Assembly (NCBI GenBank): GCA_007695115.1
Contig: REEK01000083.1
Span: 1-34,877 of the forward strand
From: Sphaerobacteraceae bacterium
GTDB taxonomy: Bacteria; Chloroflexota; Chloroflexia; Thermomicrobiales; Thermomicrobiaceae
DNA: 34,877 bases
Direction: 5' to 3'
Numbering within the stretch: the first letter of the stretch is position 1; every line of letters begins with the position of its first letter. A program made the position numbers and the translations under genes. The notes beneath the pieces are model-generated. The model worked only from the letters and a program-made list of their open reading frames with translations. It searched no databases and was not told where the DNA came from. Of this stretch, positions 7,736-16,499 are shown piece after piece.

Positions 7736-8818
7736 ATGCGTGCTGCAGTCTGCTATGAGTTCGGCAAGCCACTGGTTATCGAAGAGGTCAGGCTCGATCC
7801 GCCGGAGACCGGGGAAGTACGGGTCCGGATTGCGGCGATCGGGATCTGCCACAGCGATATCCACCTGATCCGTGGTGAGTGGGGTGGGAGCGTGCCGGTC
7901 ATCGCCGGTCACGAGGCGTCCGGCATCGTCGATGAGGTTGGACCAGGCGTGACGCTGGTGAAGCCGGGAGATCGTGTGGTGGTGACCCTGCTGCGCTCCT
8001 GTGGACGCTGCCGGCACTGTCTGACTGGCTCACCGTATGCCTGCGCAACCCGCTTCCCGATCGACGACGCTGGTCGATTTCACACACTCGACGGGCAACC
8101 GATCAAGCATGGTCTGAATACCGCAGCATTTGCCGAGTACACGGTGGTCGATCAATCTCAGCTGGCTGTCATTCCAAAATTCGTCCCGCTCGATCTCGCC
8201 TCACTGCTCGCCTGTGGAGTTATCACCGGCGCCGGAGCAGCCCTGAATACCGCGGGTGTCAAGTTCGGTGAAAGCGTCGTGGTCATCGGAGCCGGTGGAG
8301 TTGGACTGAACGCGATACAGGGAGCGCAGATTGCTGGAGCTGACCCGATCATCGCTATTGACGTGCTCGATTCCAAGCTCGGTACCGCCCGGGATTTCGG
8401 CGCAACGCATGGGCTGAACCCGCACAGCTCGGATGTCACCGAATCAGTCCGGTCACTGACCGGTGGCGGCGCCGATCATGTTCTGGTCACCGTGGGGACA
8501 ACATCGGCAGTCGAGATGGCATTCCCGCTGCCGCGAATCGAGGGCAACCTGGTGCTAGTCGGTATGCCGCCGGCCGACGCATCGGCACGTTTCTCCCCGT
8601 TCGAGACGGTCTCGTCCGGACAGCGCATTCTCGGCAGCATCATGGGTTCGACACGGTTGTCGATCGATATCCCCAGGATGGCGAATCTGTATCGACAGAA
8701 GCGACTCCGTCTCGACGAGCTGGTTACCCTGCGCTACCCGTTTGACGAGATCAACGCGGCGATCGATAGCAGTGAACAGGGTGAGGCCGTGCGCAATCTT
8801 GTGGTTTTCGACATCTGA
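7736..8818 (+). CDS. Zinc-dependent alcohol dehydrogenase (MDR superfamily)
   Basis: NAD(P)-dependent oxidoreductase of 360 residues. Catalytic zinc residues are Cys38 (GICHSD) and His59-Glu60 (GHE). The structural zinc lobe has Cys89, Cys92, Cys95 and Cys103. The Rossmann motif GAGGVGLNAIQ and the acidic end of beta-2 (IIAID) point to NAD(H). I chose the ATG at 7736 because AAAGGCGG lies 6 nt upstream and the upstream frame lacks family sequence. It resembles the class III and aryl-alcohol dehydrogenase branch. Substrate cannot be told from sequence. Confidence 0.92.
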   Translation: MRAAVCYEFGKPLVIEEVRLDPPETGEVRVRIAAIGICHSDIHLIRGEWGGSVPVIAGHEASGIVDEVGPGVTLVKPGDRVVVTLLRSCGRCRHCLTGSPYACATRFPIDDAGRFHTLDGQPIKHGLNTAAFAEYTVVDQSQLAVIPKFVPLDLASLLACGVITGAGAALNTAGVKFGESVVVIGAGGVGLNAIQGAQIAGADPIIAIDVLDSKLGTARDFGATHGLNPHSSDVTESVRSLTGGGADHVLVTVGTTSAVEMAFPLPRIEGNLVLVGMPPADASARFSPFETVSSGQRILGSIMGSTRLSIDIPRMANLYRQKRLRLDELVTLRYPFDEINAAIDSSEQGEAVRNLVVFDI

Positions 8819-8837
8819 AAGTCCTTGCTGCACCCTA

Positions 8838-8866
8838 TTGACACCCGTCGGAACCGTTGCTAGCCT
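8838..8866 (+). promoter_or_regulatory. Promoter TTGACA-17-TAGCCT for the orphan binding protein gene
   Basis: TTGACA (8838-8843), exactly 17 nt, then TAGCCT (8861-8866) with an upstream TGC giving an extended -10. The start codon is at 9009, so the leader is about 135 nt long. Confidence 0.65.
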
Positions 8867-8915
8867 GAGCGGGATTGGCCATTTTTAAATGACTGGCACG
8901 CCTGTGTCTGCTCCT

Positions 8916-8969
8916 CACCAGATTCTGTGAACATGTGCTTTTCTGCAAAAGCGTGGCAATAGTCTGGTG
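8916..8969 (+). promoter_or_regulatory. Nested hairpin in the 5' leader of the binding protein gene
   Basis: CACCAGA (8916-8922) pairs with TCTGGTG (8963-8969). Inside it, GCTTTT (8937-8942) pairs with AAAAGC (8947-8952) around CTGC. The structure lies between promoter and ribosome site (GGGAGGAG at 8995-9002). It may stabilise the message or regulate it; no known riboswitch class is recognised. Confidence 0.4.
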
Positions 8970-9008
8970 ATCTGCGAGCTGACATCTGTGTCACGGGAGG
9001 AGTGGGGC

Positions 9009-10835
9009 ATGAAGACCCCGAATATTCAAACGCTGCTAACCGCGAGTCCGCTCAACCGGCGGCAGCTCCTGCAGCGTGCCGCGCTGCTGGGCGTGTCGAT
9101 GCCGATTTTCGGCTCGCTGATCACGGCGTGTAGCGTCGACGACGATGAAGCCGAAGCCACCGACGATTCGGCGGACGACGTTGTCGAAGACGATGACGAC
9201 GAAGACATCGCCGATGAACCCGACACCGATGACGATGAAGAGCCGGATGACGACGAACCCGTCGACGAGCCGGTCGATGATGAGGCCGCCGATGACCATG
9301 ATGACGCCGATGAGGATGACGATGACGATGACGACACCGACGACGATGATCGCTACGGTGGACGCATCATCGCCATGGGCCATCACTCGATCGACAGTCT
9401 GCATCCGGATGACACCGGCCAGACCGTTGCCTGGGCAGCAATCACCCAGATTCACGACGCGCTCGTGGCCGTGGACGAGAACTACGAAATCGAACTGGAA
9501 CTGGCCACCGACTACGAAGTTTCAGATGACGGCCTCGAGGTTCACGTCACGGTTCGCGATGACGTCCTGTTTCACGATGGCGAAGAGTTCAACGCCGAAG
9601 ACGTCAAGTACACCTTCGAGTGGTTTATGGACGATGACAACGCGGCCATCAGTTCTGCGGACTTCGTCTCGGTAGACAGCGTCGAACTCGAGGACGACTA
9701 CAATCTAAGAATCATGATGGCTGAGCCGGATGCCTCGTTCCTCCGACGCGGAATGACGGCGATGATCGTACCGGAGCACTACCACAGTGAAGTCGGCTAC
9801 GATGGCCACAGTTCCGAGCCGATCGGCACCGGACCGTTCATGCTTGCCGAGTGGAATCCTGATGACTTCACCCTGCTGGAAGCGTTCGAGGATCACTGGC
9901 GCGGGCGACCGTATGCTGACGAATTCGAAGTCCGTATCGTTCCCGAGGGTTCGGTTCGTGTGCTGGAACTGGAAACAGGCGGCGCTGATACGTCGATCTG
10001 GGTCGCCGGGACCGACGACGAGGTCCGCCTGACTGAAGAACCACACCTGACCAGCTACGTTACTGCCTCCCTGGCGGTCAACAACTTCCCGATGAACAAC
10101 ACCCGGCCACAATTCGACGACGTTCGGGTTCGCCAGGCACTCATGTTTGCACTGGACCGCGACCAGATGATCGAAACGGCTTTTGTTGGCGCGGCCGTGA
10201 AAGCTACCGCCAACCTGGCCCCGACACTGGATGAATGGTACGAGCCGGACGTTGCTCAGTATGACTACGATCCCGACCGGGCTATCGAACTCCTGGAAGA
10301 GGCTGGCTGGGTCGAAGGTGACGATGGAATCCGCGAACGAGATGGTGAGCGCTTCGAATGGGAGTGTCTAACGTTCGTTGGCGATGAAGTCCGTCGGCCG
10401 CAAGCCGAGATGGCGGTTGAGTACTGGAGCGCGATCGGCGCAGAAGTCAGCATCCGTGAAGTCTCCGCTGCATCTGCCGAGATGCGCGATGGCACCGGTG
10501 ATATGGCGCTCCACAACTGGACCTATGGTGGTACCAACGGCGAGCCAGACGCCCGCACCGTTCTGCAGACCGGCGGCGGCAACAACTTCAACCACTTCAG
10601 CAATGAAGAGATGGACGACCTGCTCGATCGCGGTGTTGCCGAGGTCGATCCGGAAGTCCGACGTGAGATCTACAGTGAAGTCCAGAAACTCTTCGCCGAA
10701 GAGGTCCCAACGCTGTTCATGATGTACTGGGACTGGTTCAACCACTTCAACGAGCGAATCAAGGGTCTGCCTGACGATGTACAGAGTGGATCGAACCTCT
10801 ATCGCAAGGTCCGTGACTTCTGGATCGAAGAGTAA
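9009..10835 (+). CDS. ABC transporter substrate-binding protein, peptide/nickel (SBP_bac_5) family, Tat lipoprotein
   Basis: A 608-residue extracytoplasmic binding protein of the DppA/OppA class. The signal reads NRRQLLQRAALLG with a lipobox LITAC (Cys41), so Tat-exported and lipid-anchored. Residues 42-114 are nearly pure Asp/Glu, followed by the folded domain with family stretches DDVLFHDGEEFNAEDVKYTFEW (start to end of that motif), EPIGTGPFMLAEW and FDDVRVRQALMFALDRDQMI. The ATG at 9009 is preceded by GGGAGGAG; the frame is open upstream to 8967 without a signal sequence. No permease or ATPase genes adjoin it, and a terminator follows directly, so it is an orphan that probably docks with permeases encoded elsewhere. 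Confidence 0.93.
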   Translation: MKTPNIQTLLTASPLNRRQLLQRAALLGVSMPIFGSLITACSVDDDEAEATDDSADDVVEDDDDEDIADEPDTDDDEEPDDDEPVDEPVDDEAADDHDDADEDDDDDDDTDDDDRYGGRIIAMGHHSIDSLHPDDTGQTVAWAAITQIHDALVAVDENYEIELELATDYEVSDDGLEVHVTVRDDVLFHDGEEFNAEDVKYTFEWFMDDDNAAISSADFVSVDSVELEDDYNLRIMMAEPDASFLRRGMTAMIVPEHYHSEVGYDGHSSEPIGTGPFMLAEWNPDDFTLLEAFEDHWRGRPYADEFEVRIVPEGSVRVLELETGGADTSIWVAGTDDEVRLTEEPHLTSYVTASLAVNNFPMNNTRPQFDDVRVRQALMFALDRDQMIETAFVGAAVKATANLAPTLDEWYEPDVAQYDYDPDRAIELLEEAGWVEGDDGIRERDGERFEWECLTFVGDEVRRPQAEMAVEYWSAIGAEVSIREVSAASAEMRDGTGDMALHNWTYGGTNGEPDARTVLQTGGGNNFNHFSNEEMDDLLDRGVAEVDPEVRREIYSEVQKLFAEEVPTLFMMYWDWFNHFNERIKGLPDDVQSGSNLYRKVRDFWIEE

Positions 10836-10865
10836 TCGTTCGAGATCACCGAAAACCGATGGAAC

Positions 10866-10891
10866 ACCGGGAGCCAGATCCGGCTCCCGGT
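10866..10891 (+). terminator. Rho-independent terminator after the binding protein gene
   Basis: ACCGGGAGCC and GGCTCCCGGT form a perfect 10-bp stem around AGATCC, followed by TCGCTCTT. It lies 30 nt after the stop. Confidence 0.82.
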
Positions 10892-11085
10892 TCGCTCTTG
10901 TCCGCGCGTTCAATACGCTAAAAATCTAGCGAACTTTGCCCGAGCCAGAGTATGTACAAATGTCCTTGCGTCGTAGTACAATGTAGCTAGTTTCTGTAGA
11001 GGAAGTTATCAGCGAGCCATGTAACACCGTTCAGTGACTCAAAATTCGCGCTCGGCCTCATGGTGAGTCAGATTGGGCACCCCTG

Positions 11086-11790
11086 ATGGAACCACGGTCG
11101 CACATTGAGCGTACGAGTATTATCCTTGCGCTCATCAGCAGCATAGGACTGGTTGCGTTTGCCGCAATCTGGGAGCTCCGGTGGTCCCGGCTTGTTTCCA
11201 CGCTCACCCGTAGACAACAAACAGCCGATGAATGGGTTGAACGTGCGTTGCACGATCCGCTGACCAACCTGCCGAATCGCTCCCTTCTCAATGACCGGAT
11301 CGAGCAGGCGCTGATCCGCTCACAACGCAATGGCACCTCGGTTGCAGTGCTGTTCATCGACCTGGACAATTTCAAAGCGGTCAACGACCGCTATGGCCAC
11401 CTGATCGGTGATCAATTGCTGATCGCCGCGGGGGAGCGATTGCGCCAGCATCTGCGCGCCAGTGATACCGCTGGCCGGATGGGTGGCGATGAGTTCGTTG
11501 TCCTGCTCGAGATCCGGGACCAGAACGATCCAGTCAAAATGGTTGCTGACCGGCTGCGCCGGGCACTGCACGTTCCACTTCTGCTGGAACCAGCTCCGAT
11601 AACCCTCGGCGCGAGCATCGGGGTGGCGATCTCCACCGGGACCGGTGATCGCGTCGAAGAGCTGCTTGATAGAGCCGACTCTGCATTGCTACAGGCAAAG
11701 CACGCGGGGAAAGATCAGGTTGTCATGGCGCCAGTCACCCCCGCCGCTGAGAGGGAAGAGACCCAGATCTCGCAGCACTTGTCCCACTGA
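11086..11790 (+). CDS. Membrane-anchored diguanylate cyclase (GGDEF domain)
   Basis: Makes the second messenger c-di-GMP from two GTP. 234 residues: one transmembrane helix at about 11-29, a short basic coiled segment (30-55), then the GGDEF domain (about 55-222) starting DPLTNLPNRSLLNDR. The active-site motif GGDEF is intact at 133-137. The inhibitory site RASD (124-127) sits exactly five residues before it, so product inhibition is expected. There is no sensory or EAL domain. A TACAAT -10-like box lies at 10978-10983 in the 250-bp gap upstream. Confidence 0.93.
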   Translation: MEPRSHIERTSIILALISSIGLVAFAAIWELRWSRLVSTLTRRQQTADEWVERALHDPLTNLPNRSLLNDRIEQALIRSQRNGTSVAVLFIDLDNFKAVNDRYGHLIGDQLLIAAGERLRQHLRASDTAGRMGGDEFVVLLEIRDQNDPVKMVADRLRRALHVPLLLEPAPITLGASIGVAISTGTGDRVEELLDRADSALLQAKHAGKDQVVMAPVTPAAEREETQISQHLSH

Positions 11791-11919
11791 CGTTTCACAT
11801 GTGCCTCTGTTGTACGTCTCAGATCCAGTGACGCTGACGAAGATCTGCACACAGATTGCGCTACCGTGATTCGATACTGCCAGGAAAGACTGAGATATTT
11901 CCCACGCATGCTTGGCTAA

Positions 11920-12004
11920 CCGCTGTCTCGCCTATCTGACGCGATGAGACAGCGGGAGTTCAAGCGTCCCTCTCCGGGCCAGAACTCCCGTCAATTCTGA
12001 CGGG
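11920..12004 (+). promoter_or_regulatory. Chain of three overlapping hairpins before the MFS gene
   Basis: Hairpin 1 is CCGCTGTCTC (11920-11929) with GAGACAGCGG (11946-11955). Hairpin 2 is GGGAGTT (11954-11960) with AACTCCC (11983-11989). Hairpin 3 is CCCGTCA-ATTC-TGACGGG (11987-12004). Neighbouring arms overlap by 2-3 nt, and the last arm ends at the only Shine-Dalgarno-like bases (GGGA, 12002-12005) before the ATG at 12016. This looks like a translation-control leader; no known class is recognised. Confidence 0.5.
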
Positions 12005-12015
12005 AACGTTTCAGC

Positions 12016-13299
12016 ATGAACCTCGAATCGAATACTGATGACTCATCATCACTCTGGCGATCCTCTGCCTTCCGGCGTGTCTGGGGCGCGGACGGAACAT
12101 CGGATCTTGCCCGGCAATCATCGATTGTCGTGATCCCGCTGATCGGCGCCCTGACGCTGGACGCCACTCCGTTCCAGATGGGCGTCCTGGGCGCCGCGGC
12201 CACAATCCCATCGCTCCTGATCAGCCTGATTGCCGGGGTCTGGGTCGACCGTCTGGCTCCACGGACGACCATGATCCTCGCGGCACTGGTTCGATGCCTG
12301 CTGGCGCTCAGTATCCCGGTCCTCTGGTGGCTGGATTTCCTGACGGTCTGGCTATTGAGCGGAATCGTTGTGCTGATCGGTACGACGACACTCTTTTTCG
12401 ATCTTTCCCGCCTTGCCTGGCTCCCTGCGCTGGTTGGCCGGCGCCGGCTCTCCGATGCAAACGGGAAGATGCAGGCCAGCAGATCTGCTGCACAGATGAT
12501 CGGCCCATCTGCCGGTGGGGCCGTCGCCAGCGCACTCTCACCACCGCTCGCCCTGCTGATGGATGGTCCAGCATCACTGATTTCTGCCGTGCTGTTGCGT
12601 GGGGTTCCACGAGAGACGGGCGCACGGCGAATCGAGCGAGAGCGAACGTCCATCTGGCGCCAGGCCTTCGACGGCATGGCACTCAGCCTCCGGAACCCCG
12701 TCCTGCGAGCGACGATCGGTGCATCCGGCCTGACCGCATTCTTCGGGCACATCTTCCTCGCCGTATACGTGCTCTATATGGCGACCACGCTCGATCTTTC
12801 CTCGTTCGAGGTCGGGCTGGTCTTCGGTATCGGCGGGGCCGGAGCGTTGATCGGCTCGTTCCTGGCTGCACCGCTGGCGGCTCGATTCGGCGTCGGTCGG
12901 ACCATCGCTGCAGGGTGGCTACTGTTCGGACTCGGAGGATTACCGATCCCGCTTGCGTTCATGGTTCCCGAGTACGCCTTGCCACTGGTGATCTTCTCGG
13001 AGTTCTTCCAGTGGATGGTGCTCCCTGTCGCGGAGGTCAATCAGCTCAGCCTGCGACAGGCGATAACGCCCGACCGCTATCTGGGTCGAGTGGCAGCCAG
13101 CTCCAGGTTCTTCGTCAGTGGGATGATTCCGGTGGGGTCATTGATCGGGGGAACACTCGGTTCCCTGATCGGCTTGCCCGCTACCCTCCTGCTGGGTGTC
13201 GGCGGGATGATGCTGGCGTTCGGCTGGATAGCCATATCTCCCGTGCGATCAATCCGGCACCTGCCGGCGGGAGCCGATGAAACGCTCGAGAGACGATAA
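12016..13299 (+). CDS. MFS transporter (MFS_3, enterobactin/macrolide exporter type)
   Basis: A 427-residue integral membrane protein with about 12 transmembrane helices, probably a proton-driven exporter of small molecules. The loop between helices 2 and 3 has the MFS signature GVWVDRLAPRTTMI. Family features include LAWLPALVGRRRLSDANGK and the duplicated LRNPVLRATIGASG start of the second half, as in MFS_3 proteins such as MefA and EntS. The substrate cannot be named. Translation probably depends on the hairpin chain just upstream. A methyltransferase gene follows on the same strand after 95 bp with its own -10 box. Confidence 0.88.
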   Translation: MNLESNTDDSSSLWRSSAFRRVWGADGTSDLARQSSIVVIPLIGALTLDATPFQMGVLGAAATIPSLLISLIAGVWVDRLAPRTTMILAALVRCLLALSIPVLWWLDFLTVWLLSGIVVLIGTTTLFFDLSRLAWLPALVGRRRLSDANGKMQASRSAAQMIGPSAGGAVASALSPPLALLMDGPASLISAVLLRGVPRETGARRIERERTSIWRQAFDGMALSLRNPVLRATIGASGLTAFFGHIFLAVYVLYMATTLDLSSFEVGLVFGIGGAGALIGSFLAAPLAARFGVGRTIAAGWLLFGLGGLPIPLAFMVPEYALPLVIFSEFFQWMVLPVAEVNQLSLRQAITPDRYLGRVAASSRFFVSGMIPVGSLIGGTLGSLIGLPATLLLGVGGMMLAFGWIAISPVRSIRHLPAGADETLERR

Positions 13300-13348
13300 T
13301 GAGTTGCGTGCGTGCAATCAACTGGCAACATTTTTGCTGTACCTCATG

Positions 13349-13357
13349 TGCTACTAT
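13349..13357 (+). promoter_or_regulatory. Extended -10 promoter before the methyltransferase gene
   Basis: TGC-TACTAT lies 37 nt before the ATG at 13395. No convincing -35 box is present. Confidence 0.45.
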
Positions 13358-13394
13358 CGCTCAGATGGTTCGAAAGAAAATACCGGAGTAATAG

Positions 13395-14066
13395 ATGAGC
13401 GACCAGAACCCCTTCGCCACCGCGCATCAGGCATGGGATCAGCGCTGGACCGATGAAACGATCCGGCAAGACTGGCTGACTCCCGAGCCACTCGTGGTGG
13501 ATTCGCTCGCGTTTCTGAAGGAGCGAGGAGTCCAGACCGCGCTCGACATCGGATGCGGAATCGGACGGCACGCGCTGTTTCTGGCTCAGCACGGTGTACG
13601 TGTCACCGGCATCGACCTGAGCCAGTCAGGGCTGGAGACCGCACGATCAGCAGCGACTGATGCCGGGCAGACCATCGACTACCAGTTTGGCGATTTCACC
13701 AATCTGCCGATACCGGATGGTTCGATCGATCTGGCTCTGGCCTGGAACGTGATCTATCACGGCGATACCGACGTGGTGAAGACAGCTCTCACTGAGGTTC
13801 GGCGTGTTCTGAAACCTGGCGGACTCTTTCTGGGAACCATGATCTCCAAACGGCACAACCGATATGGCGATGGAACAGAAATCCGCCCGAACACGTTCAT
13901 TGTTGATGACGACGACGAAAAGGCACATGCGCACTTCTACTGCGATGATCGGGAGTTGATGAGCCTGCTGGAATCCTTCCAGCTCTTTCGACTCCAGGAT
14001 CGCGAGCAGCGCGAACCCGGCACCTGGCACTGGGAGTTTCTGGCCGAGCTGACACCAGTGTCTTGA
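13395..14066 (+). CDS. Class I SAM-dependent methyltransferase (TehB/UbiE-like)
   Basis: A 223-residue cytoplasmic protein with motif I at 51-58 (DIGCGIGRH), the acidic SAM ribose contact GIDLS (72-76) and motif LKPGG in the later half. After the core comes an Asp-rich loop, FIVDDDDEKAHAHFYCDDREL, resembling TehB-type proteins that methylate small molecules. CGGAG lies 7 nt before the ATG. It ends with TGA, one of many cases where TGA is a plain stop in this genome. Substrate unknown. Confidence 0.9.
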   Translation: MSDQNPFATAHQAWDQRWTDETIRQDWLTPEPLVVDSLAFLKERGVQTALDIGCGIGRHALFLAQHGVRVTGIDLSQSGLETARSAATDAGQTIDYQFGDFTNLPIPDGSIDLALAWNVIYHGDTDVVKTALTEVRRVLKPGGLFLGTMISKRHNRYGDGTEIRPNTFIVDDDDEKAHAHFYCDDRELMSLLESFQLFRLQDREQREPGTWHWEFLAELTPVS

Positions 14067-14139
14067 CGAAATTCTGATTCGGCCACATCATAGAGTGCAC
14101 GGTTACGATGGCGTAACTCAACACTGTTCAGGAGGAACG

Positions 14140-16413
14140 ATGACAGCGACTTCAATCATCGGGACGGCAATTGCACGTACTGACTCAGCGGAAAAGGTTC
14201 ACGGGCAGACCCGCTACGCGGCGGATCTGACAGCTCCCGGCCTGCTTCACGCTCGATTGACAACCGCCTATCAGGCGCACGCCAATATCACGAACATCGA
14301 TACGTCCGCGGCACTGAAGGTGCCGGGCGTCAAAGCGATCTATACCGGCAAGGATCTCCTGCCGGACGGCCCGGAGCCGGCTTCCCGCCCGATGGCGATG
14401 CTGGCCCGCGACAAGGTTGTCTTCTATGGACAGCCAGTGGCGATCGTTCTGGGTGAGACCGAAGAGGCGGCTGAAGAAGCGGCTGGTCTGATTCAGGTCG
14501 ATTACGAACCACTCGGCGTGAACGTCGACCCGATTGCATCGACCGGCAAAGACGCCACGCCAATTCGCTCGCGCGATATCGACGCGGGTGAGGGCGAAGG
14601 CGAGGCCCACGCCACGGTCTCTGGTGGCGCCGAAATGGATGTCTCGGATCTCGGCCCGAACGTGACTGACGCCGTTGCCTTCAAGCGTGGTGATGTCGAA
14701 AAGGGCTTCTCCGAGGCTGATGTCATCGTCGAGCGCACCTATCGATCGCACTCGGTGCATCAGGGCTACATCGAACCACAGGCGATGATGGTCGTACCGG
14801 ATCCGGTCGGTCACCTGACGATCTACACCCCGACTCAGGGGCAGTTCTTCGTCCGGAACATGGTGGCAAACGCACTCGGCCTGGAGCACAACGACATTAC
14901 CGTAGTGCCGATGGAAGTCGGCGGCGGATTCGGCGGCAAGACCTGTCTGCTGCAGCCCCTGGTTGCCGCAACGGCAAAGCGAGTCAAACTGCCAGTGAAA
15001 CTGGTCCTCAGCCGGATGGAAGAGTTCCTGCTGACCACGCCAGCACCGGGCACCGTTATCGAGATCAAGAGTGGCGCAAAGAAGGACGGCACCATCACCG
15101 CCATCCGGGTACGGGGTGTCTTCGATTCCGGCGCCTATCCGGCCAGCCCGACGAACGTGGCGACGCTGATCTCCGGTGGCTACTACCGATGCGCCAATCT
15201 CGATCTCGAGGGCGTTGAAGTAATCACCAACAAGCCGGGCGTTGGCGCCTATCGCGCCCCTGGCTCACCGCAGGCAACATTCGCAATCGATCAGAATATC
15301 GATGAGATGGCCCGGAAACTCGAATGGGATCCGCTGGAGTTCCGGATTCACAACATCTCGGTTGAGGGTGATCCCCAGCCAAACGAAGAACCGTGGCCGG
15401 CAATCGGCGCCAAAGAGGTGCTGGAAGCCCTCCGCACCCACCCGCTCTACACCAACAAGCCAACCGGCCCGGGTGAGGGCATCGGTATCGCCGTTGGTGG
15501 ATGGCCCGGCGGTGTGGAACCGTGCGCAGCTCATCTCCGACTGAATACCGATGGCACCGTCAACCTCTCGCTTGGTTCGATGGACATCAGCGGCACGAAC
15601 ACCACGATGGCGATGATCGCCGCTGATACGTTCGGTGTCCCGATGGACCAGATTCGCCTGACCACTGCCAACACGGACTCGGCGCCATACGCCGGTATGA
15701 GTGGCGGCAGCAAGGTGACCTACACCATGGGTATTGCGGTGCAGGCCGCAGCTGAGGAAGCCCGTCAACAGGTGATGGCAATTGCCTCAGCCGAGCTCGA
15801 AGCGTCACCAGATGACCTCGAAATGATCGACGGCGTAGTTCAGGTGAAGGGGTCTCCGGACGCCTCGCTGACGCTGTCTCAGATCGCTACTATGAGCATG
15901 AGCTTCGGCGGCAAGTACATTCCGGTCTCCGGCAACGGCAAGTCGGCCGTTCAGGACAAGGCCCCTGGCTTCTCGGCTCAGCTGGCTCACGTCCATGTGG
16001 ACGAAGATACCGGCGAAGTCGAACTCAAACACCTGGTCGTGGCGCAGGATGTCGGAAAGGCACTCAACCCGGCAATGGTCGAAGGTCAGATCATGGGTGG
16101 TGCCGTCCAGGGTGTCGGCTGGGGTCTCTATGAGGGACTGATCTACGACGACAACGGCCAGCCTCTGAACCCGAATCTGATGGATTACACACTGCCGAAG
16201 CTCGATCAGACGCCAACGCTGGAGATCATCCTGGTGGAGAAGACCTCCAAGGCTGGTCCATACGGCGCCAAGGGTGTCGGCGAGCCGCCAGTGGTTCCAA
16301 CCGCCGCCGCGATTGCCAACGCAATCTCGGACGCTACCAATGGGGCACGCGTCTCCGAAATCCCGATGACCTCGCAGATTGTGCTCGAGGCTATCCAGAA
16401 GCGAGACAGCTAG
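14140..16413 (+). CDS. Xanthine dehydrogenase-family molybdopterin-binding (large) subunit, orphan
   Basis: Molybdenum hydroxylase catalytic subunit of 757 residues. The N-terminal domain starts KVHGQTRYAADL. The molybdopterin region has GGGFGGK (261-267) and GAYRAPGSPQ (369-378). The catalytic glutamate is in GVGEPP (Glu715), near the C-terminus as in the family. The CO dehydrogenase loop AYRCSFR is absent, so it belongs to the broad xanthine/aldehyde oxidase group. The ATG at 14140 has AGGAGG 4 nt upstream. Family enzymes need a 2Fe-2S subunit and usually an FAD subunit; neither is next to it, and a terminator follows at 16439. The partners must be elsewhere or shared. Confidence 0.93.
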   Translation: MTATSIIGTAIARTDSAEKVHGQTRYAADLTAPGLLHARLTTAYQAHANITNIDTSAALKVPGVKAIYTGKDLLPDGPEPASRPMAMLARDKVVFYGQPVAIVLGETEEAAEEAAGLIQVDYEPLGVNVDPIASTGKDATPIRSRDIDAGEGEGEAHATVSGGAEMDVSDLGPNVTDAVAFKRGDVEKGFSEADVIVERTYRSHSVHQGYIEPQAMMVVPDPVGHLTIYTPTQGQFFVRNMVANALGLEHNDITVVPMEVGGGFGGKTCLLQPLVAATAKRVKLPVKLVLSRMEEFLLTTPAPGTVIEIKSGAKKDGTITAIRVRGVFDSGAYPASPTNVATLISGGYYRCANLDLEGVEVITNKPGVGAYRAPGSPQATFAIDQNIDEMARKLEWDPLEFRIHNISVEGDPQPNEEPWPAIGAKEVLEALRTHPLYTNKPTGPGEGIGIAVGGWPGGVEPCAAHLRLNTDGTVNLSLGSMDISGTNTTMAMIAADTFGVPMDQIRLTTANTDSAPYAGMSGGSKVTYTMGIAVQAAAEEARQQVMAIASAELEASPDDLEMIDGVVQVKGSPDASLTLSQIATMSMSFGGKYIPVSGNGKSAVQDKAPGFSAQLAHVHVDEDTGEVELKHLVVAQDVGKALNPAMVEGQIMGGAVQGVGWGLYEGLIYDDNGQPLNPNLMDYTLPKLDQTPTLEIILVEKTSKAGPYGAKGVGEPPVVPTAAAIANAISDATNGARVSEIPMTSQIVLEAIQKRDS

Positions 16414-16438
16414 CCCGAACGACGAGAAAACTGGTACG

Positions 16439-16468
16439 CGGGGAAGAGCAATGCGCTCTTCCCCGTTT
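16439..16468 (+). terminator. Rho-independent terminator after the molybdenum hydroxylase gene
   Basis: CGGGGAAGAGC and GCTCTTCCCCG form a perfect 11-bp stem around AATGC, followed by TTT. Confidence 0.83.
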
Positions 16469-16499
16469 GCGTTGTCATATCGTGATGAGGAGGCACTGG

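Noticed and set aside
9026-9337. Long Ser-rich open frames on the minus strand opposite the binding protein genes (also 2121-2387 and 30609-30938)
   Set aside because: They are mirror images of GAT/GAC-rich acidic linkers on the plus strand and have no ribosome sites or family features.
12308-13280. Long alternative frames overlapping the first MFS gene
   Set aside because: They are rich in Arg and Pro with no transmembrane pattern, while the 12016 frame gives a clear 12-helix transporter.
13360-13380. GGTTCGAAAG as a possible tRNA T-loop
   Set aside because: No acceptor or anticodon stems can be drawn around it, and no other tRNA-like sequence was seen, including no selC.
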